Source of the DNA: Rickettsiales bacterium
Lineage (GTDB): Bacteria > Pseudomonadota > Alphaproteobacteria > Rickettsiales > JALZUV01
DNA length: 7,203 nt
Direction of reading: 5' to 3'
Assembly: GCA_023301245.1 (NCBI GenBank)
Contig: JALZUV010000081.1
Location: forward strand, 1-7,203
In this document: positions 1 to 6,459 of the stretch, piece by piece
How the letters are laid out: the number at the start of each line of letters is the position of its first letter
Position numbering within the stretch: the stretch's first letter is position 1
The notes under the pieces: generated by a model
The model's input: the letters and a program-made list of their open reading frames with translations, nothing else
Database searches by the model: none
Told to the model about the DNA's origin: nothing
Position numbers and translations under genes: made by a program

Positions 1-482
1 CGAACTTTATCGGTATTTCCTTTTAGTCCATCGCAGAATTGATTCTTAATAAACCCACTAACACAGTATATTAGGTCGCATTGTTTAAGTAAAATATCAC
101 GTTGTTTTGCTGTCTCTGCACCACGAATAGTGAAAGGGTCATTATGAATGTGTAGCGCAATTTTACCCTCCCAATTTTTACGAATAAGGTGAACCAAGTT
201 AGGGCGATTGTGAATTTCTAGTAAGTCAGGTTTTTCGGTTTTTATGCGCTCTAAAATGGTGGAGGCGTAATGCTTGCTACCACTACCAAGTAGGCTTTTC
301 TTTACGGGTAAATATTCGTAAGGCATCTTCTCAAATGGTTCAACATCGACCCCACCGAAGATGGTGATATTTTCACGAAAGCGACTATGTAAGGTAAAGT
401 CACGAACGCATAAAGCGACTGCACCAAAATGTGCATGCCCAAATCCTTCGCGATAGGGAAGTGCGATGTGAATTTTATTCAT
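1..482 (-). CDS. GT4-like glycosyltransferase, N-terminal part (gene runs off the left edge)
   Basis: The minus frame opens with ATG at 482 and stays open for 160 codons to the window edge. The product starts MNKIHIALPY and looks like the N-terminal Rossmann-type domain of a family 4 (GT-B fold) glycosyltransferase. It has a short beta strand followed by a glycine-rich loop (about residues 10-24), an EIHNRP motif at 89-94, HIHNDP at 111-116 and VSGFIK at 141-146, the last typical of the strand-helix step before the domain linker. Such enzymes transfer a sugar from a nucleotide donor at the cytoplasmic face of the membrane, usually for LPS, capsule or exopolysaccharide. The donor-binding C-terminal half is outside the window, so neither donor nor acceptor can be named. 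The start lies 3 bp after the pheT stop, in the same frame and with no clear Shine-Dalgarno, which suggests coupled translation; TTG at 485 is an alternative start. GC is about 41% by hand count, lower than pheT. Confidence 0.8.
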   Translation of the reverse strand, partial: MNKIHIALPYREGFGHAHFGAVALCVRDFTLHSRFRENITIFGGVDVEPFEKMPYEYLPVKKSLLGSGSKHYASTILERIKTEKPDLLEIHNRPNLVHLIRKNWEGKIALHIHNDPFTIRGAETAKQRDILLKQCDLIYCVSGFIKNQFCDGLKGNTDKV

Positions 483-485
483 CAA

Positions 486-2849
486 TTAGCCGCGCAACTT
501 CGCGCCTACTTGGGCGGCGTTGGCGATGACCTGATCGGCGACGGTTTCAATTTCTTTATCGGTCAGCGTGCGGTCTTGTGCTTGTAGCGTGATGGTGATG
601 GCGAGAGATTTTTCATCTTCGCTTAAGCCTTTACCCTGATAGACATCGAATAAATCGACCTTCTTCACTAATGCAGCATCTGCCTTTTGGGCGGCGCGCA
701 CTATGTCGCCAGAGGCGATATTTTCATTCACCACAAAAGCAAAGTCACGTTTAACAGCCTGATACTCTGAAATAATCAGTGCAGGGCGGCTTGTGGTTTT
801 CTTTTTAGGGAAAGGAATGTTTGAGAGGAACAGTTCAAAACCAATCATGCCTTCATCAGCATTCATTGCTTTCAATACACGTGGATGAATCTCACCAAAG
901 CTAGCAATCACTTGTTTGCCAAGCCTATAACTGCCCGATTTGCCTGGATGATACCACGCAGGCGCTTCTGCCTTCAGTTGCAGTTTAGAAGCATCAAAGC
1001 CCGCGGCGGTAATGACGGCTTCAATGGCTGCTTTCGCATCGTAAATATCGCTGGCACGTTGCGGCGCACGTAGGTCTTTAGCCGAATGTTCAGGCGCAAA
1101 TAAACCACTCGCCATTTGGCTTTGGCCTTTGGGTGTTACGTCGGTAAATTGCAAGCCAACTTCGAAGAGTTTGCTATGTGCCAAGCCGCGATCACCATTG
1201 CGTTGTGCTGCATCAATCAGGTGCGGCAGTAGGCTAGGACGCATTTGGTCGAGTTCAGAGCTGATAGGGTTCAGCAGCTTCAATGACTCAGGTGCACCAC
1301 CAAATTTAGGGGCAATTATAGAGGAGCAAAACGACCAGTTACAGGTTTCTTGCAAGCCAGCTTCCGCCAGAATTTGTTTGGCGGTAATAACGCGCTCTTG
1401 CATGTCATTTCGTGGGTTGGTGGCATAAGAAGGCTTATCAAGCGGTACTACGGGGATGTTATCGTAACCTACAATACGCGCAACTTCTTCTGCTAAATCG
1501 GCGATTCCTTCGACATCGGCACGCCATGAAGGTGGCGTTACTTTGTCACCTTCAAAATTAAAGCCAAGCGATTGTAAAATAGTTTTCTGTTCGGCCTCTT
1601 CAACATTCAGACCCGTGCGCTTATTGATGCGGTTTGCATCGAAGGTAATCGGGTTTTTCCAGTCGATTGGCTGGCCAACCGTGGCGATAGTGGAGGGCTC
1701 GCCGCCGCAGAAACCGGCAATCATTTCGAGTGCGATGGCAGCACCATCGGCTAGAAATTCAGGGTCAACTGAGCGTTCAAAACGATAGCGTGCATCCGAT
1801 TCTAATCCTAACGCGCGACCTGTCTTGGCGATGCGGATAGGGTCAAACCATGCCACTTCGAGCATTACATTTTTGGTGTTTTCATCGCAGCCAGTCGAAG
1901 TTCCACCCATAATGCCACCAAGGCCGATTACGCCAGAATCATCGGCAATGACGATTTCTTCGCCTTGGAGCTCAACTTGTTTATCATTTAGCGCTTCGTA
2001 AGATTCGCCCTTAACGCCAGTTCGCACTACAATGCCGCCTTGCAGTTTATCAAGGTCATATACGTGTAGCGGGCGACATAAGTCGACGCTGAGGTAGTTA
2101 GTAATATCGACCAGCGCCGAGATGGGGCGTAAGCCAACCGATGTTAAGCGTTGCTTTAACCATTCAGGGCTTTCAGCATTTTTGACATTGCTGATGGTGG
2201 CGTAGGTGAATTGGGTGCAATCTGCCGTTTCGATTTTAACCGATGCTTGTGGGGCATCGCCTGAGGTGGCAGGAATGTCGAGCGTTTTGAGTGTGCCGAG
2301 GCCTGCGGCGGCAAGGTCACGCGCGATGCCGTAAACACCAAGGCAATCGCCACGGTTGGGGGTGATGGCGATATCAATCAGCGCATCGTCTAATCCCATC
2401 GCTTCGGCAATAGGTGCGCCGACGGTGGCATCGGTGGGGAGTTCAATAATGCCATCATGGTCGCTGCCGAGGTTTAGTTCCTGCGAGGAGCACATCATGC
2501 CGTTGCTTTCAACGCCACGTATTTTCGATTTTTTGATTTTGAAACCACCATTGGGAATGAGCGCACCCGCTTGGGCGAGGGCAACTTTAATGCCCGCTCG
2601 TGCATTTGGCGCGCCGCAAACAATCTGCAGCGTTTCGGTTGCGGTTTGTACTTTGCACACTTTCAAGCGGTCAGCGTCAGGGTGTTGTTCAGCTTCTAAA
2701 ACTTCGGCTACCGTAAAGGCTTCTAGTTCGGCAGCAGGGTTGCTGATGGATTCAACCTCTAGGCCGATGGCCGTTAGCGTTTCACTAATTTCATCAAGCG
2801 AAGCGTTTGTATCGAGATAGTCTTTCAACCAGTTGATGGTGAATTTCAT
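486..2849 (-). CDS. pheT: phenylalanyl-tRNA synthetase beta subunit
   Basis: This is the beta subunit of the cytoplasmic (alpha-beta)2 enzyme that charges tRNA-Phe. The 787-residue product has the normal full length of the bacterial long form. In order it shows the N-terminal MKFTINWLKDYL start, an EMAP/OB-fold tRNA-binding domain (about 39-148), the B3/B4 editing region with GLGGIMGGTS at 309-318 and RFERSVDP at 356-363, the B5 domain (about 395-470), the catalytic-like B6/B7 core (about 480-690) and a C-terminal ferredoxin-fold anticodon-binding domain (about 694-787, with KRDFAFVV). The family mostly has RFERG-DP where this protein has Ser360. The start is supported by AAGGAG ending 8 nt before the ATG; this Shine-Dalgarno overlaps the pheS stop. 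It follows pheS by 12 bp, as expected for two subunits made in equal amounts. No frameshift or missing domain is seen. Confidence 0.98.
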   Translation of the reverse strand: MKFTINWLKDYLDTNASLDEISETLTAIGLEVESISNPAAELEAFTVAEVLEAEQHPDADRLKVCKVQTATETLQIVCGAPNARAGIKVALAQAGALIPNGGFKIKKSKIRGVESNGMMCSSQELNLGSDHDGIIELPTDATVGAPIAEAMGLDDALIDIAITPNRGDCLGVYGIARDLAAAGLGTLKTLDIPATSGDAPQASVKIETADCTQFTYATISNVKNAESPEWLKQRLTSVGLRPISALVDITNYLSVDLCRPLHVYDLDKLQGGIVVRTGVKGESYEALNDKQVELQGEEIVIADDSGVIGLGGIMGGTSTGCDENTKNVMLEVAWFDPIRIAKTGRALGLESDARYRFERSVDPEFLADGAAIALEMIAGFCGGEPSTIATVGQPIDWKNPITFDANRINKRTGLNVEEAEQKTILQSLGFNFEGDKVTPPSWRADVEGIADLAEEVARIVGYDNIPVVPLDKPSYATNPRNDMQERVITAKQILAEAGLQETCNWSFCSSIIAPKFGGAPESLKLLNPISSELDQMRPSLLPHLIDAAQRNGDRGLAHSKLFEVGLQFTDVTPKGQSQMASGLFAPEHSAKDLRAPQRASDIYDAKAAIEAVITAAGFDASKLQLKAEAPAWYHPGKSGSYRLGKQVIASFGEIHPRVLKAMNADEGMIGFELFLSNIPFPKKKTTSRPALIISEYQAVKRDFAFVVNENIASGDIVRAAQKADAALVKKVDLFDVYQGKGLSEDEKSLAITITLQAQDRTLTDKEIETVADQVIANAAQVGAKLRG

Positions 2850-2857
2850 TGGGGGAA

Positions 2858-2863
2858 CTCCTT
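2858..2863 (-). promoter_or_regulatory. Shine-Dalgarno of pheT overlapping the pheS stop
   Basis: AAGGAG on the minus strand begins inside the TAA stop codon of pheS and lies 8 nt before the pheT ATG. It fixes the pheT start and makes termination-reinitiation coupling of the two subunits likely. Confidence 0.85.
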
Positions 2864-3974
2864 AACGGCGTAATTCGGTCAGTTTTTGTGCAGTAAAGCC
2901 GTAATGTTCTAACCAGCGCACGTCTGAATCGAAGAAGGTGCGTAGGTCGGTGATGCCATATTTAAGCATCGCTAAGCGTTCGACACCCATGCCGAAGGCG
3001 AAGCCTTGCCATTCATCAGGGTTTAAATCGCAGGCTTTAAGTACATTGGGGTGAACCATGCCGCAGCCGAGAATTTCCAACCAGTCATCGCCAGCGCCAA
3101 CGGAAAGTGTGCCGCCTTTGCGGGTGCAGCCAATATCGACTTCAGCCGAAGGTTCGGTGAAGGGGAAATAGCTGGGGCGGAAACGAACGGGTAGGTCTTT
3201 TACGCCAAAGAAGCTCTCAAGAAACGCAATGAGCATGCCTTTTAAGTGCCCCATGTGAATGTCTTTATCGATGGCGATGCCTTCGACTTGGTGGAACATT
3301 GGCGTGTGGGTTTGGTCGGAATCGGAGCGGTAGGTGCTGCCCGGTGCGAGTACACGAAGCGGCGCGCCATGTTTTAACATAGAGCGAATTTGCACGGGGC
3401 TGGTGTGGGTACGCAATACGGGGCGCTCTGTGCCTTCGCCTTGCAAATAAAACGTATCTTGCATTTGGCGGGCAGGGTGAGATTCAGGAATGTTTAATGC
3501 ATTGAAATTATGAAATTCATCTTCAATGTCGGGGCCTTCTTCTACATGAAAACCATAATCGCCAAAGAAGGTAATAATTTCTTCAATCGTTGCGGTGATT
3601 GGGTGGATTGAGCCTTTAGCATTGCTGCGGGCAGGCAGGGTGATGTCGAGTTTTTCAGTCGCTAAGCGTTCTTCGAGCGCGGCGCTTTCTAAACTATCGC
3701 GGCCTGCGTCGAAAGCAGCTTCAAGCTCTTGCTTGATAGCATTGACCAATTGGCCAGCGGCTTTGCGTTCTTCGGGGGCTAACGAGCCTAGCGTTTTTAA
3801 CTGCGCCGTTAGCGAGCCTTTTTTGCCTAATACTTCAACACGAAGGTTTTGCAAATCATCAGCCGATTTGGCAGTGTTAACAGCGGTAAGGGTGGAGTCT
3901 TTTAATGCAGTGAGGCCGGCGGCGAGGTTATCCCCCGACACGCCAGCCTCATTTTGCGTTGCTGGATTAGCCAT
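2862..3974 (-). CDS. pheS: phenylalanyl-tRNA synthetase alpha subunit
   Basis: This is the catalytic alpha subunit of PheRS, a class II synthetase that makes Phe-AMP and transfers Phe to tRNA-Phe. The 370 residues match the family length. An N-terminal helical coiled-coil arm (about 20-105) is followed by the catalytic core: GFHVEEGPDIEDEFHNFNAL around 141-160, HTSPVQ at 190-195, class II motif 2 (GSTYRSDSDQTHTPMFHQVEG, 212-232) and motif 3 (GFAFGMGVERLAMLKYG, 324-340). The GFAFG alanine in the Phe pocket is residue 326. The first dozen residues (MANPATQNEAGV) are not conserved, but the ATG at 3974 has TAAGG 8 nt upstream and lies 10 bp after the rplT stop, so I keep it. The start codon is the centre of a perfect inverted repeat (separate entry). 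Co-transcription with rpmI-rplT upstream and pheT downstream is expected. Confidence 0.98.
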   Translation of the reverse strand: MANPATQNEAGVSGDNLAAGLTALKDSTLTAVNTAKSADDLQNLRVEVLGKKGSLTAQLKTLGSLAPEERKAAGQLVNAIKQELEAAFDAGRDSLESAALEERLATEKLDITLPARSNAKGSIHPITATIEEIITFFGDYGFHVEEGPDIEDEFHNFNALNIPESHPARQMQDTFYLQGEGTERPVLRTHTSPVQIRSMLKHGAPLRVLAPGSTYRSDSDQTHTPMFHQVEGIAIDKDIHMGHLKGMLIAFLESFFGVKDLPVRFRPSYFPFTEPSAEVDIGCTRKGGTLSVGAGDDWLEILGCGMVHPNVLKACDLNPDEWQGFAFGMGVERLAMLKYGITDLRTFFDSDVRWLEHYGFTAQKLTELRR

Positions 3975-3981
3975 TGGCTAA
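3967..3981 (-). repeat. perfect inverted repeat centred on the pheS start codon
   Basis: The minus strand reads TTAGCCAATGGCTAA: two 7-nt arms around a single A, which is the first base of the pheS ATG. As RNA it could form a 5-6 bp stem with the start codon in or next to the loop. This is direct sequence observation; a regulatory role is inference. Confidence 0.6.
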
Positions 3982-3982
3982 G

Positions 3983-3987
3983 CCTTA
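3983..3987 (-). promoter_or_regulatory. Shine-Dalgarno of pheS overlapping the rplT stop
   Basis: TAAGG on the minus strand, made from the rplT stop codon plus GG, lies 8 nt before the pheS ATG at 3974. It supports this start and suggests coupling of pheS translation to rplT. The arrangement is the same as at the pheS-pheT junction. Confidence 0.65.
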
Positions 3988-4383
3988 TGCAGCTTTAGCT
4001 ACAGGCTTTTCAGCCGTGGTTTTGCTATCAGCTTCTAGCGCTTTTTTTGCAGCTTTTACAATTTCAGCAAAAGTTTCTGCTTCGTGAATTGCGATTTCTG
4101 AAAGCACTTTACGATCAAGTTCGATCTCAGCTTTTTTCAGGCCATTCATGAAGGTTGAATAAGTCATATCATGCATGCGTGCTGCTGCGTTGATACGTTG
4201 AATCCAAAGGGCGCGGAAAGTACGTTTTTTAACTTTACGGTCACGGTAAGCATATTGCATACCTTTTTCGACACGTTGTATCGCGGTGCGGAAACAACTT
4301 TTCCCACGGGCGCGATAACCCTTTGCCATTTTGATAACTTTTTTGTGACGACGATGCGTCTGTGATGATTGTGCGCGAGCCAT
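3985..4383 (-). CDS. rplT: 50S ribosomal protein L20
   Basis: L20 is a primary 23S rRNA-binding protein needed early in 50S assembly. The 132-residue product contains the family core: RRHKKVIKMAKGYRARGKSC (about 11-30), QYAYRDRKVKKRTFRALWIQ (43-62), RINAAAR (63-69) and the globular RNA-binding end with NGLKKAEIELDRKVLSEIAI (79-98). Two things are unusual. The first residues, MARAQSSQTHRRHKK, lack the basic KRG-type segment common in this family and are one residue shorter than the usual form. A lysine/alanine-rich tail of about 14 residues (ADSKTTAEKPVAKAA) extends past the usual end. The SCFR-AI-VEK wording resembles what I recall from Rickettsia L20. The gene lies 32 bp after rpmI and 10 bp before pheS. 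In other bacteria L20 represses its own operon through the leader mRNA; whether it does so here is unknown. Confidence 0.97.
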   Translation of the reverse strand: MARAQSSQTHRRHKKVIKMAKGYRARGKSCFRTAIQRVEKGMQYAYRDRKVKKRTFRALWIQRINAAARMHDMTYSTFMNGLKKAEIELDRKVLSEIAIHEAETFAEIVKAAKKALEADSKTTAEKPVAKAA

Positions 4384-4387
4384 TTTA

Positions 4388-4399
4388 TCTCTCTCTTTC
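4388..4399 (-). promoter_or_regulatory. purine-rich ribosome binding site of rplT
   Basis: The minus strand has an AG-rich run, GAAAGAGAGAGA, ending 4 nt before the rplT ATG at 4383. It contains four AG dinucleotide units rather than a canonical AGGAGG. It supports the ATG at 4383 but is a degenerate Shine-Dalgarno. Confidence 0.55.
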
Positions 4400-4415
4400 T
4401 ATATAAATTTGTAAG

Positions 4416-4619
4416 TTACTTAGCGCCGTAGGGCATGAACTTACGAACAATTTTTTGATCTGCTACAGACAGTGGGCTAGTTCCACGAGTTTCGCGGATG
4501 AAACGCTTAGAACGTTTTACCATTCCGTGACGTTTACCGGCACCAGCGGCTTTAATTTTACCAGATGCGGTGAAAGAGAAGCGCTTTTTTGCGCCGCTTT
4601 TGGTCTTCATTTTAGGCAT
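4416..4619 (-). CDS. rpmI: 50S ribosomal protein L35
   Basis: L35 is a small basic protein of the 50S subunit. The 67-residue product reads MPKMKTKSGAKKRF at its start, AGAGKRHGMVKRSKRFIRE in the middle and KIVRKFMPYGAK at the end, covering the whole L35 family with normal length. The frame stays open 17 codons further upstream to an ATG at 4670, but that extension (starting MACLQIVSK) is unlike any L35. The ATG at 4619 has AAAGGA exactly 7 nt upstream and is chosen as the start. It is the first gene of the conserved rpmI-rplT-pheS-pheT cluster. The usual upstream partner infC is absent; pdxH lies there instead, 135 bp away. Confidence 0.97.
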   Translation of the reverse strand: MPKMKTKSGAKKRFSFTASGKIKAAGAGKRHGMVKRSKRFIRETRGTSPLSVADQKIVRKFMPYGAK

Positions 4620-4626
4620 TTTGCTA

Positions 4627-4632
4627 TCCTTT
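4627..4632 (-). promoter_or_regulatory. Shine-Dalgarno of rpmI, deciding the start
   Basis: AAAGGA on the minus strand is 7 nt before the ATG at 4619. It favours the 67-residue L35 over the longer open frame beginning at 4670. Confidence 0.85.
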
Positions 4633-4657
4633 ATAATTAGATGCTTACTTACGATTT

Positions 4658-4679
4658 GCAGGCATGCCAACTAGCCTAC
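4658..4679 (-). other. possible hairpin in the rpmI leader
   Basis: On the minus strand GTAGGC and GCCTGC can form a 6-bp stem (one G-U pair) with a 10-nt loop that includes part of a second small palindrome, GGCATGCC. It lies between the predicted transcription start and the rpmI Shine-Dalgarno. The leader could host L20 feedback control, known for this operon elsewhere, but I see no clear match to a described L20-binding leader. Confidence 0.3.
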
Positions 4680-4695
4680 TAAATCAGGGAGTAGC

Positions 4696-4724
4696 CTTAT
4701 AACGCGGCTGGTGGGTGGATGCAA
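4696..4724 (-). promoter_or_regulatory. sigma70-type promoter candidate for rpmI-rplT-pheST
   Basis: On the minus strand TTGCAT (4724-4719) and TATAAG (4701-4696) are separated by 17 bp. This predicts a transcription start near 4689 and a leader of about 70 nt before rpmI. It is the best promoter match on this strand and sits in the only sizeable gap of the gene run, between pdxH and rpmI. No terminator-like hairpin with a U run is visible after pdxH, so read-through from tsaC-pdxH is also possible. Confidence 0.6.
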
Positions 4725-4754
4725 GTCATAATCGCTGCTGTGATGAAGCTTAAA

Positions 4755-5333
4755 TTATGGGTTCAGCAACTCGCGTTTCCAGTCGTTGCCTTCGCGGGTG
4801 AAAGTTTCGCGCTCATGCAGGCGGAAATCGCCTTCGTTCCAAAATTCTACGCGGCTGAGTGCCACCCGCCAGCCGTGCCAATATTCAGGGCGGGGCACAT
4901 CTTTCCCTTCAAATTTAGCTTCAAGCTCTTTGGTGCGCTGCATGAGTGACTCATAGGAAGCAAGGGGCGACGATTGATCGCTCGCCCATGCACCAATCTG
5001 GCTACCACGGCGACGGCTTGCAAAGTAAGCGTCCGATTCTGCATCCGACACGATGGTGACAGCGCCTGAAATACGAATTTGGCGCTTTAGAGGCATCCAG
5101 TAAAATAGGAGCGAGGCTTGCGGGTTAATGGCCAGTTCTTGGCCTTTTTGGCTTGTGCCATTGGTGTAAAAAACTGCGCCTTTTTCGTCTAAGCCTTTCA
5201 GCAATACTGTTCTTGCTGAAGGGAAGTTATTGGCATCGGCTGTGGCCACCGTCATGGCGGTGGGTTCATTAATATGTGGATGCGCTTTGGCATCAGCCAG
5301 CCATTCTTCAATTTTCTCAACAATATTACTCAT
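4755..5333 (-). CDS. pdxH: pyridoxine/pyridoxamine 5'-phosphate oxidase
   Basis: PdxH is a cytoplasmic FMN enzyme that oxidises pyridoxine or pyridoxamine 5'-phosphate to pyridoxal 5'-phosphate using O2. The 192-residue product fits the shorter members of the family. Recognisable blocks are SARTVLLKGLDEKGAVFYTN (39-58, FMN phosphate and substrate Lys46), SQKGQELAINP (61-71), RQIRISG (84-90), SDAYFASRRRGSQIGAWASD (100-119, Arg/Ser/Gln FMN contacts) and the C-terminal FRLHERETF (170-178), whose Arg171 and His173 correspond to the substrate-binding RLH-R motif. It ends RELLNP, near the usual R-L-P end. The start overlaps the tsaC stop by ATGA, with GGAGA 7 nt upstream inside tsaC, so translation is probably coupled. 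PLP supply and t6A modification have no direct link known to me; the pairing may be only positional. Confidence 0.97.
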   Translation of the reverse strand: MSNIVEKIEEWLADAKAHPHINEPTAMTVATADANNFPSARTVLLKGLDEKGAVFYTNGTSQKGQELAINPQASLLFYWMPLKRQIRISGAVTIVSDAESDAYFASRRRGSQIGAWASDQSSPLASYESLMQRTKELEAKFEGKDVPRPEYWHGWRVALSRVEFWNEGDFRLHERETFTREGNDWKRELLNP

Positions 5334-5893
5334 AAATATTTCTCCAAATCTGCTTGGCTTATCGCTCCTTCGCGATAAAGAATCAAGTTACCATCTTTTA
5401 ATTCAGCGATGGTGGAGGCGGTGCCGCCCGATTCGCCCTCAATTAATGCGAGTTCAGGGAAGAAGTCACGAATTTCTGCGGCGGATGTAAGGGGCATTGA
5501 ACCTGCAATATTCACGCTGCTCGCCGCGATAGGGTTGCCGAGCTGTGCGATAATATCATTAACAGAGTTACGATTCGGCCAGCGCAAACCGATAGTGCCG
5601 AGCGACCCGCAGACGGTTTTTGAAATAGGCGCATCTGGCTTAAAAGGTAGCACTAAGGTAAGCCCCCCCGGCCAGAATTTTTCCGCGATGCGTAGTGCCG
5701 CTGGCGAAAATTCAGCCAGTTGCTGTGCCATTGCTAACGAATTAACCAGCACTTGAAACGGTTTGCCATCAGGGCGGGCTTTTAGGTTGTAGAGTTTATC
5801 GATGGCATAGGGGTTTTTTGCATCAGCCACCACGCCGTAAACCGTGTCGGTGGGCAGGGCGAGCAATTCACCATGTTGTAAAAGGCTAATCAT
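5330..5893 (-). CDS. tsaC: threonylcarbamoyl-AMP synthase, TsaC/YrdC type
   Basis: The enzyme uses Thr, bicarbonate and ATP to make threonylcarbamoyl-AMP, the first step of t6A formation at position 37 of ANN-decoding tRNAs. The TsaB/TsaD partners that transfer the group are not in the window. The 187-residue product is a single Sua5/YrdC domain: PTDTVYG at 14-20, the LKAR-P-GKPFQVLV stretch at 37-50 with Lys38 and Arg40, FWPGGLTLVLP at 73-83, TIGLRWPN at 100-107 and PIAASSVNIAG at 121-131, followed by GGTASTIAEL at 157-165. It lacks the extra C-terminal Sua5 domain, so the short TsaC form is the better name. The N-terminus is slightly short, but an in-frame TAG upstream leaves no other ATG. 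There is no Shine-Dalgarno before ATG 5893. The stop overlaps pdxH by 4 bp, and ogt diverges 41 bp away. Confidence 0.93.
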   Translation of the reverse strand: MISLLQHGELLALPTDTVYGVVADAKNPYAIDKLYNLKARPDGKPFQVLVNSLAMAQQLAEFSPAALRIAEKFWPGGLTLVLPFKPDAPISKTVCGSLGTIGLRWPNRNSVNDIIAQLGNPIAASSVNIAGSMPLTSAAEIRDFFPELALIEGESGGTASTIAELKDGNLILYREGAISQADLEKYL

Positions 5894-5934
5894 ACTTGCA
5901 TTAATAAGTAATAAGCTGCATAAATGCTAGCCTT
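5894..5934. promoter_or_regulatory. 41-bp divergent intergenic region tsaC/ogt
   Basis: Both genes start from this short AT-rich gap, so promoters must overlap it or lie in the neighbouring coding sequence. Toward ogt, TTGCAT (5896-5901) with CATAAA (5919-5924) at 17 bp is a weak candidate that would place the transcription start within a few bases of the ATG. Toward tsaC, TTGACT (5943-5938, inside ogt) is a good -35, but the nearest -10-like TATGCA is only 15 bp away. Neither start codon has a Shine-Dalgarno. Two similar 10-mers, TTGCATTAAT and CTGCATAAAT, lie 18 bp apart here. Confidence 0.4.
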
Positions 5935-6459
5935 ATGAGTCAAGTCGCCAGAAGCATTATTTCTCCTGTTGGAGTGTTATTCCTCGTCGCCGAGGATGGG
6001 GCGTTGCTTTATGTGCTGCACGAAAAAGCCAATGCATCTATTTTAATTGCCATGAAAGCCGTGGGTGTACCCATTGATTCGCCGAGCGATGAAGGCGAAA
6101 ATGCCGATGTGCTAGAGCAATCTGAAACGCAAATGACTGAATATTTTGAAGGAACGCGCGAAAGCTTCGATTTGCACCTTGCGCAAGCAGGCACAGTGTT
6201 TCAACGCCGCATCTGGAATGCGATGGCGAAAGTGCCTTTCGGCGAAACGATTAGCTATCGCGACCTAGCCGATGCCGCTGGCCACCCGCAAGCCGTCCGC
6301 GCAGCAGGCACGGCCTGTGGCGCAAACCCATTGCCCATCATTGTGCCCTGCCACCGTATTACCAAGGCCGATGGCTCGGCCGGTAAATTCGCGCTCGGCG
6401 ATGAAGTGAAGCTGGCGCTGTTGAAGCATGAATCAGCAAAAGCAGCACAAAACGCTTAA
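5935..6459 (+). CDS. ogt: methylated-DNA--[protein]-cysteine S-methyltransferase (Ogt/MGMT family)
   Basis: This suicide repair protein removes alkyl groups from O6-alkylguanine (and O4-alkylthymine) in DNA onto its own cysteine. In the 174-residue product the C-terminal ATase domain is clear: PFGETISYRDLA (101-112), a winged helix with the arginine finger in AVRAAGTACGANP (120-132, Arg122), the active site IVPCHR with Cys139, and GKFALGDEVKLALLKHE (150-166). The N-terminal half (ISPVGVLFLVAEDGALLYVL) is the typical ribonuclease-like partner domain. Cys128 in the GTACGANP stretch is uncommon for Ogt but similar to GACAANK in Ada. There is no AraC-type or Ada N-terminal metal domain, so I expect a stand-alone repair enzyme rather than a regulator. 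The ATG at 5935 has no Shine-Dalgarno and may be near-leaderless. The stop codon lies inside a 12-bp palindrome. Confidence 0.95.
   Translation: MSQVARSIISPVGVLFLVAEDGALLYVLHEKANASILIAMKAVGVPIDSPSDEGENADVLEQSETQMTEYFEGTRESFDLHLAQAGTVFQRRIWNAMAKVPFGETISYRDLADAAGHPQAVRAAGTACGANPLPIIVPCHRITKADGSAGKFALGDEVKLALLKHESAKAAQNA

Noticed and set aside
2356..2820. 154-codon open frame on the plus strand opposite pheT
   Set aside because: It lies wholly antisense to a full-length conserved gene, has serine/alanine-rich low-complexity sequence and no recognisable domain; the same holds for the shorter plus-strand frames at 885-1788.
3595..3981. 128-codon plus-strand open frame opposite pheS
   Set aside because: Antisense shadow of the pheS coiled-coil region, with no family resemblance and no Shine-Dalgarno.
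4620..4670. Upstream extension of rpmI to an 84-residue product from ATG 4670
   Set aside because: The added 17 residues do not resemble L35, while ATG 4619 has AAAGGA at 7 nt and gives the conserved MPKMKTKS start.
4620..4754. T-box or aminoacyl-tRNA-dependent attenuator controlling pheST
   Set aside because: The gap is too short for a T-box, and no Phe-rich leader peptide with a terminator hairpin is visible.
5409..5756. 115-codon plus-strand open frame opposite tsaC
   Set aside because: Mirror of a conserved YrdC domain; no domain of its own.
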